NCBI GenBank assembly: GCA_035259145.1
Contig: DATFWQ010000129.1
Coordinates: 1 to 15,690 of the forward strand
Direction: 5' to 3'
Length of the DNA: 15,690 bases
Source: CF-161 sp035259145
GTDB lineage: Bacteria > Chloroflexota > Dormibacteria > Dormibacterales > Dormibacteraceae
In this document: positions 8,034 through 15,276 of the stretch, piece after piece
How the letters are laid out: each line of letters begins with the position of its first letter
Position numbering within the stretch: position 1 is the first letter of the stretch
The notes under the pieces: model-generated
What the model saw: the letters and a program-made list of their open reading frames with translations, nothing else
The model's database searches: none
Told to the model about the DNA's origin: nothing
Translations under genes and position numbers: made by a program

Positions 8034-8052
8034 GGCCCGGCTCCGCCGGGCC
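8034..8052. terminator. GC-rich hairpin in the convergent gap, possible terminator
   Basis: GGCCCGGC (8034-8041) and GCCGGGCC (8045-8052) make an 8-bp perfect stem with a 3-base TCC loop. It lies 70 bp after the amidase stop. No T-run follows on either strand, so it would be a Rho-independent-like block without a U-tract, or simply part of the repeat unit that starts 5 bp later. A weaker stem, GTTGGCT/AGCCGAAC (7971-7990), lies closer to the stop codon. Confidence 0.4.
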
Positions 8053-8056
8053 GAGT

Positions 8057-8091
8057 CCGGGGACCCCACGTCACCAGATTTCGTGGGGTGG
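8057..8091 (+). repeat. Dispersed palindromic repeat, copy 1
   Basis: This 35-bp unit begins CCGGGGACCCCACG and ends AGATTTCGTGGGGTGG. It contains an 8-bp stem, ACCCCACG (8063-8070) with CGTGGGGT (8082-8089). The reverse complement of 15344-15380 matches it at roughly 28 or more positions, including 16 identical bases at the 3' end. It lies in non-coding sequence between convergent genes, as REP-like elements often do. Confidence 0.7.
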
Positions 8092-8183
8092 AATTGAGTT
8101 GTGCCAAACGCTGCCGGACGCTTCCCGTCACCACCACCACTGGGAGGGCGGCTACCGTCTGGGTCAGCACAGAGGGGGTTTGG

Positions 8184-8205
8184 AGGGGGAGGCCTGCCTC
8201 CCCCT
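8184..8205 (-). terminator. Hairpin just past the GMC dehydrogenase stop, likely terminator
   Basis: AGGGGGAGGC (8184-8193) and GCCTCCCCCT (8196-8205) form a perfect 10-bp inverted repeat, which in RNA folds as about 9 pairs with a 4-base loop. It begins 6 bp after the GMC gene's stop codon on the minus strand. The lack of a U-tract is usual in GC-rich genomes. By symmetry it can also stop transcripts arriving from the amidase side. Confidence 0.55.
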
Positions 8206-8211
8206 GCTACG

Positions 8212-9813
8212 TCAGTCGGCTCCTTGCCAGTCCCGGCGAGCGTCCCAGATGTGCTCGGCGCACCTCGCCGCCAGTGCCTGAATCGTCGAGGTGGGGTTCA
8301 CTCCCCCACCTGTGGGCAGGCTGCTGCTGTCCGCGATATAGAGGTTCGGCACGTCGTGCGCCTGGTTGTGGCGATCGATCACCGAGGTGGCGGGATCGCC
8401 ACCCATCCGCGCGGTGCCCATCAGATGCCAGCCCCATATCGGTGAAAGGCCGAAGTCGCGTACGGACGTCGCTCCTGCAGCCTCCAGCACCTGACGCGCA
8501 CGCCGGATCATGTCCGCGCCCAACCTCTGACTGTTCTCGCCCAACCGGTAGAAGGTCTTGACGCCCGGCATTCCGATGGCGTCCGTGTGTTCCCAGTCGA
8601 GCTCAATCCGGTTGATCTCCTCGGGGATGTCGTCCCCACAGAGGTACATGCAGACCTCGTGGTTCAGATACCGGTCGAGCACGTCGTGGTGGTCGGGGCC
8701 CCAGGGCGCCAGCTGCAGGGCAAGGTTGAGCGGAGAGTAGCCGCCCACCCCGCTCATGATGAACCCGCGCACGTAGTCGCGTGACGGATCGGTCTCGTAG
8801 AACTGCCGCGTGGACACGGTGCCACCCCAGGTGCCGTGCCAGCCTTCGACCGGGTCGTCGAAGCGGCCGACTGCGAAGCTCTGCACGTGCACGATGAGGT
8901 TCCTGCCGACCTGGCCGCTGCTGTTGGCGAGGCCGTGAGGATGCCGGGAGGAGTCGGAGAGCATCAGCAGCCGGGGTGTGCCCAGTCCACCCCCGCAGAG
9001 GACGACGACGCGCGCCTTGATCTCATGGACCCTCCCTTCGGAGTCGTGGTAGATCGCCCCCTGAGCGCGGCCGCGCGAGTCCAGTGTGAGCGAGCGCACG
9101 CGGGCGTTGGTGATCAGGCGAACGCCCAGCTTCAGCGCCTTGGGCCAGTACGTGACGTCGGTAGTCCCGAGTGACCCGTTGGGACACCCGAACGGGCAGT
9201 AGCTCCTGTGGTCGCAGGCGCTCCGGCCGTCGTAGCGCACCGTCGTGATCGCCTGCTCGGTCGGCCACCAGTACCATCCGAGCCTCTCGTAGGCGTCGAT
9301 CAGCAGCCTGCCGGGCCGTCCCACCGGCGCCGGTGGCAGCAGCGTCGGCCGCCGGGCCGGCCCGCAGGGATCGCCCGCGAGGCCCGCCACACCGATCTCG
9401 CGCTCGTTGACGTCATAGAAGGGCTCGAGCTCCTCATACGTCAGCGGCCAGTCCACGCCGACGCCGTCCAGGCTGCGCATCTTGAAGTCGGACGGGGCAA
9501 AACGCCAGTAGTTGCCTGCGAAGCCAATCGTGCTGCCGCCGACTGCGTTGTAGATGTAGACGTCGATCGGGTTGTCGCCAAAGCTTGCCACCGGGTAGTC
9601 CGACGGCCAGCGGCGCACGTTCGGGTTTGCAGCCCAGTACCGGCGGCCCCTGACCTCCCAATCGAGATGAGCCTTGGGCAGCTTCTGCCGGTCCACCCAG
9701 TCGCCCTGCTCGAGACAGACCACCTGGGCGCCCTGCTCGGCCAGCCGTTTCGCGATCACAGCACCGGCGCCGCCGGCGCCCACGACCATGACGTCCGCCG
9801 GCTCCGCGCTCAC
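8212..9813 (-). CDS. GMC-family sugar/polyol dehydrogenase, flavoprotein large subunit
   Basis: This 533-residue protein has the N-terminal FAD motif VVGAGGAGAVIAKRLAEQG (residues 10-28), VGGSTIGFAGNYWR near 91-104, HLMGTARMGG with presumed catalytic His463, and GGGVNPTSTIQALA with Asn506. These fit glucose-methanol-choline enzymes of the membrane gluconate/glucose dehydrogenase branch. Cys200, Cys206 and Cys210 make a C-x5-C-x3-C pattern. From memory this is the spacing of the [3Fe-4S] ligands in the catalytic subunit of bacterial FAD-glucose dehydrogenase. The GTG start directly follows the small-subunit stop and has AAGGAGG 8 bp upstream. It probably oxidises a sugar, aldonic acid or polyol. 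No cytochrome c subunit gene is adjacent, so the electron acceptor is unknown. Confidence 0.92.
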   Translation of the reverse strand: MSAEPADVMVVGAGGAGAVIAKRLAEQGAQVVCLEQGDWVDRQKLPKAHLDWEVRGRRYWAANPNVRRWPSDYPVASFGDNPIDVYIYNAVGGSTIGFAGNYWRFAPSDFKMRSLDGVGVDWPLTYEELEPFYDVNEREIGVAGLAGDPCGPARRPTLLPPAPVGRPGRLLIDAYERLGWYWWPTEQAITTVRYDGRSACDHRSYCPFGCPNGSLGTTDVTYWPKALKLGVRLITNARVRSLTLDSRGRAQGAIYHDSEGRVHEIKARVVVLCGGGLGTPRLLMLSDSSRHPHGLANSSGQVGRNLIVHVQSFAVGRFDDPVEGWHGTWGGTVSTRQFYETDPSRDYVRGFIMSGVGGYSPLNLALQLAPWGPDHHDVLDRYLNHEVCMYLCGDDIPEEINRIELDWEHTDAIGMPGVKTFYRLGENSQRLGADMIRRARQVLEAAGATSVRDFGLSPIWGWHLMGTARMGGDPATSVIDRHNQAHDVPNLYIADSSSLPTGGGVNPTSTIQALAARCAEHIWDARRDWQGAD

Positions 9814-10401
9814 CTAACGAACCTCCTTGTAACGAGCAGGCAGCGACTTCACACGGTGCAGGAGGCTCTCGTCGAAGGCTTCCATGCCGCCACCTCGTGT
9901 GGGGGCGACTGCGTCCCAACCGAGGTCACGCTGGAGAGCTGCCAGCACGACGGGATGCGCATAGTAGGCCTCGTACGTGAAGTCGCGAACCATGTCGAAG
10001 GCACCGCTTCTGTCCTCGAGCTCGAAGGCGCGGACTGCTCGCGTGCGGTCGCCCAGGTCTGCCGCGGCAAAGCCACCACCGCCGGCGCCACCCACCAGCG
10101 CCTGCAGCCGGTCGATCGCTCGCAACAGCGTCTCGCGCAGACCGCTGGCGCTGTAGACGGTGGCGTCGATGTACTCGGCCGCCCCCACCTCCGCCGCCGA
10201 GGGTCTCCCCCGCTGAGCGGGCACCAGGCACTCGACCCACCCGCGAAGCGAGGCCGCTCTCTGCGGGTCGAGGACCTTGAAAGTCCGTGGGACTCCGACC
10301 GGAACCTCGGCGCGTCCCACCTCGAACCGGTAGTCCCGGTATGGGCCGGCGCCCCCCTCCTGTGGAGTCCCGACGTCGGTCTGCCTGCGGTCATACGCCA
10401 T
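9814..10401 (-). CDS. Gluconate 2-dehydrogenase subunit 3-like small subunit
   Basis: This 195-residue, alpha-helical, acidic protein matches the small (gamma) subunit of gluconate/glucose dehydrogenases by length and by the conserved flow LDPQRAASLRGWVECLVP ... FTYEAYYAHPVVLAAL ... GWDAVAP. It also ends directly against the large-subunit start. In the classical complexes this subunit helps fold the flavoprotein and carries a twin-arginine signal for both. Here the N-terminus (MAYDRRQTDVGTPQEGG) has no hydrophobic segment or Tat consensus, so the complex may stay in the cytoplasm, or the true start may differ. An AGGGGGG stretch lies about 12 bp before the ATG. Assignment rests partly on the neighbour. 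Confidence 0.83.
   Translation of the reverse strand: MAYDRRQTDVGTPQEGGAGPYRDYRFEVGRAEVPVGVPRTFKVLDPQRAASLRGWVECLVPAQRGRPSAAEVGAAEYIDATVYSASGLRETLLRAIDRLQALVGGAGGGGFAAADLGDRTRAVRAFELEDRSGAFDMVRDFTYEAYYAHPVVLAALQRDLGWDAVAPTRGGGMEAFDESLLHRVKSLPARYKEVR
9822..9828 (-). promoter_or_regulatory. Strong ribosome binding site deciding the GTG start of the GMC subunit
   Basis: On the minus strand AAGGAGG lies 8 bp before the GTG at 9813, inside the end of the small-subunit gene. Its position fixes this start and argues for coupled synthesis of the two subunits. Confidence 0.75.
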
Positions 10402-10506
10402 TGGTCAAAAGTCCCCCCTTGAGGCTCGAGCCGGCCCAGGATCCGGTCGAGTGGCAGGATACGATGAGCGCTGCCCAAGACGTCTCACGCTGCCACAGGG
10501 GACTGA

Positions 10507-11706
10507 ATGATGAACGACAGGAGCCGTAAGCCGATCGCGCCTTACATGGCGGTCGGGATCTCCACCGTTGTGCATGGCATAGGCGACCGAAAGCACATCG
10601 AGAAGAACCTCGGCATCGTCGAGGATGCCATTCACGCCGCCGTCTCGATCATCGGCATCAACATGCCGGTCAAGCTGATCGCCCTGGCCGAGGGCGCCCT
10701 CACGGGGTTCACGGACGAGATCTTCGACATACCGCACGTGACCGCGGCGCGCGACCTGTTCATCGACATTCCTGGCCCCGAGACCGAGCGCCTGGCCGAT
10801 CTGGCGCGTCACTACGAGACCTACATCGTCGCCCAGTGCAAGGCGCGCTGGCCCGAGGTCATCCCCGACCGCTTCTTCAACACGCTGTTCGTGATCTCGC
10901 CGGAGGGTGAAGTGGTTCATCGCGCGGCCAAGAACCACATCTGGTGTCGCGAGCGGTCCTGCACGCCGCACGATGTCTACGATCGCTGGGTCGAGCTGTT
11001 CGGCACGGGTATCGACGCCTTCTACCCCGTGCTCCGGACGGAGGACATCGGCAATCTGGGGACGATCTGCTGCAGCGACGGCGAGTACCCGGAAGCGGTC
11101 CGGGCTCTCGCGTTCAACGGAGCGGAGGTCGTGTACCGTCCGAGCGAGGCCGTGCCGATGACGCAGAGCGGCCCGGAGCCTGGCGGCACATGGTTGCTGC
11201 AGAACCGCGCCCACGCCCATTTCAACAACGTGTACATGCTCTGCCCGAACGTCGGGCCGGTGTACGTTCACCCGGCGATGGAGCACCCGTTCGACATCGC
11301 CGGGGGCAACTCACACATCGTCGACTATCAGGGCAACGTGATGGGGCACACGGTGTCCGGCTACAACAGCTTCGTCGCGGGCATCATCGACATCGAGGCA
11401 CTGCGCCACTTCAGGACGATGAACCTCAACTCCAACTGGATGAAGGACCTGCGCACCGAGGTCTTCCGGCGCATGTACGAGGTGCCCATCCACCCGGCCA
11501 ACCTGTGGCTCGACCGCGACCCGGCCCAGCACGACGAGGTGGACGAGGTCTACCGAGCGAACATCGCGAGGCTCGTCGAGCGCGGGTCATACACCCCACC
11601 GGCGGTCGACTACCCGGGAGTGCGCTACATACCGGCCGGCAGCAACTCCGAGCAGACGGACTGGAGCGCGGTTCGCGACCTCTGGAGCCAGACCGGCTCG
11701 AAGTAA
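10507..11706 (+). CDS. Nitrilase-superfamily carbon-nitrogen hydrolase
   Basis: This 399-residue protein has the Glu-Lys-Cys triad of the superfamily: Glu62 in LIALAEGALTG, Lys142 in HRAAKNHIW and Cys189 in GTICCSDGEYPEAVRAL. RAHAHFNNVYMLCPN near residue 236 fits the usual helix and strand that follow. It is longer than typical 270-320-residue amidase members. About 80 C-terminal residues past GIIDIEALRHFRT are rich in charged and aromatic residues. Substrates in the superfamily include nitriles, linear amides and N-carbamoyl compounds. The branch looks like the uncharacterised long amidohydrolases rather than true nitrilases. The ATG at 10507 (a second ATG follows at 10510) has AGGGGA upstream. 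It is divergent from the dehydrogenase subunits and convergent, with a 16-bp gap, on the KDPG aldolase gene. Confidence 0.9.
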   Translation: MMNDRSRKPIAPYMAVGISTVVHGIGDRKHIEKNLGIVEDAIHAAVSIIGINMPVKLIALAEGALTGFTDEIFDIPHVTAARDLFIDIPGPETERLADLARHYETYIVAQCKARWPEVIPDRFFNTLFVISPEGEVVHRAAKNHIWCRERSCTPHDVYDRWVELFGTGIDAFYPVLRTEDIGNLGTICCSDGEYPEAVRALAFNGAEVVYRPSEAVPMTQSGPEPGGTWLLQNRAHAHFNNVYMLCPNVGPVYVHPAMEHPFDIAGGNSHIVDYQGNVMGHTVSGYNSFVAGIIDIEALRHFRTMNLNSNWMKDLRTEVFRRMYEVPIHPANLWLDRDPAQHDEVDEVYRANIARLVERGSYTPPAVDYPGVRYIPAGSNSEQTDWSAVRDLWSQTGSK

Positions 11707-11722
11707 GACCGCGCCACGCGCG

Positions 11723-12358
11723 TCACATCTTATTCACGGCGGCGAGCGCTTCCCGAATCAGCTGCACCACCATGTCCGGGCCCTCGGCGCTGATCCGCGC
11801 CGCCGGGAATAGAGACGACCCCATCGCGACAGCTACCGCGCCCGCGTCCAGGTATGCGGCCGCGTTGGCTGCCGTTATCCCGCCGGTCGGGACCAGTTTC
11901 GCCTCCGGGAATGGCTGCAGCATCGCTGCCAGGTAGCCTGGACCACTCGGCTCGGCCGGGAAGAGCTTGAGGAGCTCTGCGCCAAGGCGCAGGCCCATGT
12001 CGACTTCGGACGCTGTGAAGACACCCGGTAGCAGCGGCAGCTCGCGCCGGCGGGCGGCTTCCACAAGAGTCGGGTTGAGCCCGGGCGCCACCAGGAACTG
12101 GGCACCGGCTGCGGCTGCTTCTTCGAGCTGGGCGACCTGGCGCACGGTTCCTGCGCCGACCAGCGCCTCCGGATGATCCCGCCGCAGCCGCTCGATCGCC
12201 CTGGCCGCGCAGGCCAGCGTGAAGGTGACCTCGATCACCTCAAGACCCGCGTCCACGGCCCGTGAGGCGGCCGCGACCGTCTGCTCCAGATCATCAAGGC
12301 GAACGATCCCAATCAGGCGGGCAGCGATCAGCCTGTCGACCGCCGGCGCACCAGTCAC
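11723..12358 (-). CDS. eda: KDPG/KHG aldolase (Entner-Doudoroff aldolase)
   Basis: This 211-residue class I aldolase has the full family pattern. Glu43 is in VIEVTFTL, then come VGAGTVR, FLVAPGLNPTLVEAAR and PLLPGVFTASEV. The Schiff-base Lys131 is in LLKLFPAEPSGPGYLAAM, followed by LVPTGGITAANAAAYL and the phosphate-binding end VAMGSSL. It splits 2-keto-3-deoxy-6-phosphogluconate into pyruvate and glyceraldehyde 3-phosphate. The GTG start overlaps the kinase stop by 4 bp (GTGA), so kinase and aldolase are translationally coupled and almost certainly act in sequence. The position of Escherichia coli Eda Arg49 is Thr47 here. As I recall, the Thermotoga enzyme has the same TFT pattern, so this is not a defect. 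A 2-keto-3-deoxy-6-phosphogalactonate aldolase remains possible. Confidence 0.93.
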   Translation of the reverse strand: MTGAPAVDRLIAARLIGIVRLDDLEQTVAAASRAVDAGLEVIEVTFTLACAARAIERLRRDHPEALVGAGTVRQVAQLEEAAAAGAQFLVAPGLNPTLVEAARRRELPLLPGVFTASEVDMGLRLGAELLKLFPAEPSGPGYLAAMLQPFPEAKLVPTGGITAANAAAYLDAGAVAVAMGSSLFPAARISAEGPDMVVQLIREALAAVNKM

Positions 12359-13377
12359 CGGCCGACCTCGCGCCGGTCACGGGCCAGCAGACTGACCACG
12401 TCGCCGGCGTCGAGACGGAAGAGGTCACCGTGGACGGTCATCTTGAGAGCGCTCATGGCGAGACCCCGCTCCAGACCGAGCCCGATCGAGCCATCCAGCA
12501 GCCCCCAGATCAGCCCGGCGTCGAACGCATCCCCAGCGCCGACCCGGTCGATCACCTCGACCCGGTGACCCGGCCGGCTGACGACCTCTCTGCCGTGCGA
12601 GGCGATGGCGCCCGCTGCGCCCAGGGTGAGGACCGCGGTCTTTACACGCAGGTCAGCGCTCAGGACGGCCAGCGCATCTCCGGGTGTCCCATCCGCGCCG
12701 AACAGGTCGCGAGCGTCCTCGGCCGTGCAGACGAGGACGTCGACCAGATGCGCTACCGATCTCACCGCATCCGCCGCAGCCTGCGGCGTCCAGAGGCGCT
12801 GCCGGTAGTTGACGTCGAACGTGACCGTCGCGCCGCGGCGGCGGGCCTCCTTCATCGCGTGCACACCGATCTCGTAGCAGGAGGCGGATAGGCCAAGGGT
12901 TATGCCCGAGAGGTGGAGAACATCGGTGTCGGCGATGGCATCCCAGTCGAAGAGATCCGGCGTCGCATGGGCCATCGCCGAGTTCGCCCGGTCGTAGACG
13001 ACGCTGATCGGCCTCGGATCCGCTCCCAACTCCACGAAGTAGAGACCAAGACGCCCGGCTTCCAGCCAGTGGACGAGCGAGACGTCAACGCCGCCTGCGG
13101 CCAGGGTCGCCGCGACCCGGCGTCCGAGCGGGTTGGCCGGGAGGGACGACACCCAGGCTGAGCGAAGGCCGACGCGGGCGCCCGCGAAGGCGACGTTGGC
13201 TTCGGTCCCGGCGACGTGCACGTCGAAGGCAGAGGCATCCTCGAGACGGTCGCCTGGGCGGACCGACAGTCGGAGCATCGCCTCGCCCAGCGTGACCAGG
13301 TGCGCCCGCCTCACGGGTTTGGCCAGATCGAAGCCCCTAAAAGTATGTGAGGACGGCGTCGAGGACGCCGTAGTCAT
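12355..13377 (-). CDS. kdgK: PfkB-family sugar kinase, probable 2-keto-3-deoxygluconate kinase
   Basis: This ribokinase-like enzyme has LVTLGEAMLRLSVRPGDRL near residue 27, HVAGTEANVAFAGARVG at about 54-70, and a substrate lid segment. VTFDVNYRQRLWTPQAA is typical of KDG kinases (DxNxRxxLW). The catalytic DRVGAGDAFDAGLIWGLL carries the anion hole and base Asp. KDG to KDPG is the expected reaction and fits the aldolase encoded immediately after. The ATG at 13377 overlaps the deaminase gene by 41 bp and gives an unusually long 26-residue lead before the first beta strand. A GTG at 13314 (residue 22), 22 bp past the deaminase stop, would give a more standard N-terminus. Neither has a convincing ribosome binding site. 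It is the third gene of the four-gene operon. Confidence 0.9.
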   Translation of the reverse strand: MTTASSTPSSHTFRGFDLAKPVRRAHLVTLGEAMLRLSVRPGDRLEDASAFDVHVAGTEANVAFAGARVGLRSAWVSSLPANPLGRRVAATLAAGGVDVSLVHWLEAGRLGLYFVELGADPRPISVVYDRANSAMAHATPDLFDWDAIADTDVLHLSGITLGLSASCYEIGVHAMKEARRRGATVTFDVNYRQRLWTPQAAADAVRSVAHLVDVLVCTAEDARDLFGADGTPGDALAVLSADLRVKTAVLTLGAAGAIASHGREVVSRPGHRVEVIDRVGAGDAFDAGLIWGLLDGSIGLGLERGLAMSALKMTVHGDLFRLDAGDVVSLLARDRREVGR

Positions 13378-14641
13378 CGTCGACCACGGGGATCAGGCGC
13401 CACTTGTCGAAGGCGGTGCAGGGATGTGAGATGCCGCAGCCGACGAGATCGCCCACCTGCAGGTCCTCGGCGTCCGTCAGCCTCATGTACGCGTGCTGAT
13501 CGTTGAGAGCGAAGATCGAAGCCTCGCCACGGATCTGCCGAACGGCCTCGGTCTCACTTTTCACCAGGCGGGGCACCGGCAGACCGAGGTCGTAGGAGAC
13601 GTCTCGTTTACCGAAGCCCAGCAGCGCGAGGCCCGGCTCCGGCAGGGAGAGCACGGCCCCCCAGATCTCCATCGCATCCCGCAGGGGCTCGGTGCCGACC
13701 AGCCTTCCACCGAACGGAGACGTCTGAGCGTAGTGGACGGCGTCATGCGTCAGGTAGCAGCCGCTGCGCAAGACGACGCGAACGGGCTTCGAGAGACGCA
13801 GCGGCGCGCCGAGGCCGCTCACCACCCGGTCGAAAAAGGCGCTGCCGCCGGCGGAGACCATGATGTCTTCGGCCTGCGAGAAGAATCCGGCCTCATCAAA
13901 GTCGATGACGGCCGCCCGGAAGCCTCGTATGAAGCCGTCCACCGCCCCGAGTGTGGCAGCGGGCTCCCGCTGATGGATGATCCCTTCGAACGACTCCAGG
14001 CCGACCAGCAGCAGGTTTCGCGAGCCCACCAACGCGCTCGCCACGCTGCGGGCGTCCTCCAGAGTCCGGCCCCCGGTGCGGCCGCCCGGGAAGCCGACCT
14101 CGACAAGGACCTTCAGCCGGCGCCCGGGTCTCGCCTCTTCGAGGGCTGCGTCGAGGATCGCGACGCCCGCAGCCGAGTCGACCAGGCACATGAGCTCGAA
14201 GTCGGGATCGCGCTTGAGCTCCTCGGCGACCCAGCGAACTGATCCCGGTTCGACGAGCTCGTTGGCAAGGATGATCCGCTCGGCGCCAAAGGCACGCCAC
14301 ACCCGGGCCTGACTTACATTCGCCACCGTCAGCGCCCACGCGCCCGCGTTGAGCTGCATCTGGAAGAGCTGCGGCGACATGTGCGTCTTTACGTGAGGCG
14401 CCAGCTGGATCCCGTTCATCCCGCAATAGCCGGCCATCTCCTGCAGGTTGTGGCTGAGGGCGGAGCCCTTCAGGACCATGACCGGACGCATGAAGGCGCC
14501 GCCGAGCACGTTCCAGCCCTGCTCACCTACCGCTCGGAGGGGAACTGCGGGGCCGGCCGGAAAGGACTTATAGCGCCAGTCCACAGGTTCGTCGAGGATT
14601 CGCTCCAGGTTCAGCCCACGCGCGCGTGACGTCGAAGACAT
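13337..14641 (-). CDS. Fold-type III PLP amino acid deaminase (D-serine dehydratase / D-glucosaminate dehydratase-like)
   Basis: This 434-residue protein has an alanine-racemase-type N-terminal barrel, with PLP Lys85 in LAPHVKTHMSPQLF. The C-terminal domain carries a likely metal site, His406 and Cys408 in GCGISHPCTAFDKW, as in eukaryotic-type D-serine dehydratase (DSD1). ANVSQARVWRAFGAERIILA and MVSAGGSAFFD are also typical. The family includes D-threonine aldolase, D-serine dehydratase and, as I recall, the pseudomonad D-glucosaminate dehydratase of about this length. Placement directly before a KDG kinase and a KDPG aldolase favours an activity that makes 2-keto-3-deoxygluconate plus ammonia from an amino-sugar acid. 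D-serine or another D-amino acid is the main alternative. It starts 4 bp after the isochorismatase stop. Confidence 0.87.
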   Translation of the reverse strand: MSSTSRARGLNLERILDEPVDWRYKSFPAGPAVPLRAVGEQGWNVLGGAFMRPVMVLKGSALSHNLQEMAGYCGMNGIQLAPHVKTHMSPQLFQMQLNAGAWALTVANVSQARVWRAFGAERIILANELVEPGSVRWVAEELKRDPDFELMCLVDSAAGVAILDAALEEARPGRRLKVLVEVGFPGGRTGGRTLEDARSVASALVGSRNLLLVGLESFEGIIHQREPAATLGAVDGFIRGFRAAVIDFDEAGFFSQAEDIMVSAGGSAFFDRVVSGLGAPLRLSKPVRVVLRSGCYLTHDAVHYAQTSPFGGRLVGTEPLRDAMEIWGAVLSLPEPGLALLGFGKRDVSYDLGLPVPRLVKSETEAVRQIRGEASIFALNDQHAYMRLTDAEDLQVGDLVGCGISHPCTAFDKWRLIPVVDDDYGVLDAVLTYF

Positions 14642-14645
14642 GGCT

Positions 14646-15263
14646 TCAGGCGCCCAGCTCGGTGAGGGCTTCCTGGGCTGTCAGCACGCGTCCGTACTTC
14701 ATCGCCAGGGTGCGCAGGCTGGCCTGGTGCAGGTCAGGCGCGAACGAGGAAACGGCATCCGAGACGACGGCCGCCTTGAAGCCCTCGTGGAACGCACCGC
14801 GGGCAGTATCTTCGACACAGATCTGCGTCACCGTGCCCGTGATGACGACCGTGTCGACCGCCTCGGCGTGCAGCAGGTCGCTGAGCCGGGTTCGGTGAAA
14901 GGCGCTGTAGCCGTACTTGTCGACCTGGTGATCGCCGGGGAGCGGCAGCAGCTCGTCGATGACCGCGACACAGTCGCGTTCGCCCTCGACGTCCGGATAG
15001 GAGCGCATGAAGCCAGGCCAGCAGCAGCAGGTCGGTGGCGCGATGACCGGGGACCAGTTCCACATCAGGGTTGGCCTGGGACCCGCCACGAAACGAGTGA
15101 ACACCACGGGTCTGCGCCGGTCGCGGAACCAGCCGATCAGCTCCTTGTGCACCTCGATGGTCTCCCGGGCGTCCGGCACCTCGAGCGGAGCACCGACCCG
15201 CACGAAGTCGTTCTGCATGTCCACGACTATCAACGCCGAGCTGTCTGCGTCGAGCTCGAACAT
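14646..15263 (-). CDS. Isochorismatase-family cysteine hydrolase
   Basis: From the ATG at 15263 the protein has 205 residues and the complete triad of the family: Asp15 in LIVVDMQNDF, Lys116 in DKYGYSAFHRTRL and Cys149 in GTVTQICVEDTARGAFHEGF. Related enzymes are N-carbamoylsarcosine amidase, ureidoacrylate or biuret hydrolases and nicotinamidase, so C-N bond hydrolysis is likely. I chose 15263 because the family starts about 10 residues before the DMQNDF strand. The frame stays open to an ATG at 15347, but those 28 extra codons are read mostly from the inserted repeat element (15277-15496). A run of three cysteines (79-81, in place of a usual acidic/Glu loop) is unusual. It is the first gene of the operon with the deaminase, kinase and aldolase, and may act on an amide or carbamoyl form of the substrate. 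Confidence 0.91.
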   Translation of the reverse strand: MFELDADSSALIVVDMQNDFVRVGAPLEVPDARETIEVHKELIGWFRDRRRPVVFTRFVAGPRPTLMWNWSPVIAPPTCCCWPGFMRSYPDVEGERDCVAVIDELLPLPGDHQVDKYGYSAFHRTRLSDLLHAEAVDTVVITGTVTQICVEDTARGAFHEGFKAAVVSDAVSSFAPDLHQASLRTLAMKYGRVLTAQEALTELGA

Positions 15264-15276
15264 CCTGGACAGCTTA

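Noticed and set aside
8101..8183. CACCACCACCAC run and flanking G-rich stretch as a possible short repeat or RNA gene
   Set aside because: It is a short trinucleotide run only, with no convincing fold apart from the terminator-like hairpin that follows.
11707..11722. Possible terminator between the convergent nitrilase and aldolase genes
   Set aside because: The 16-bp gap and its edges hold only a 4-bp CGCG/CGCG-type stem with no T-run, which is too weak to call.
13493..14242. Plus-strand open frame of 249 codons inside the PLP deaminase gene
   Set aside because: It is a shadow of a well-supported minus-strand gene with PLP and metal-site motifs.
3022..15263. Rut-type pyrimidine degradation cluster (LLM plus isochorismatase)
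   Set aside because: The two genes are in separate, opposite operons 10 kb apart, and no RutC, RutD or RutF homologue is present.
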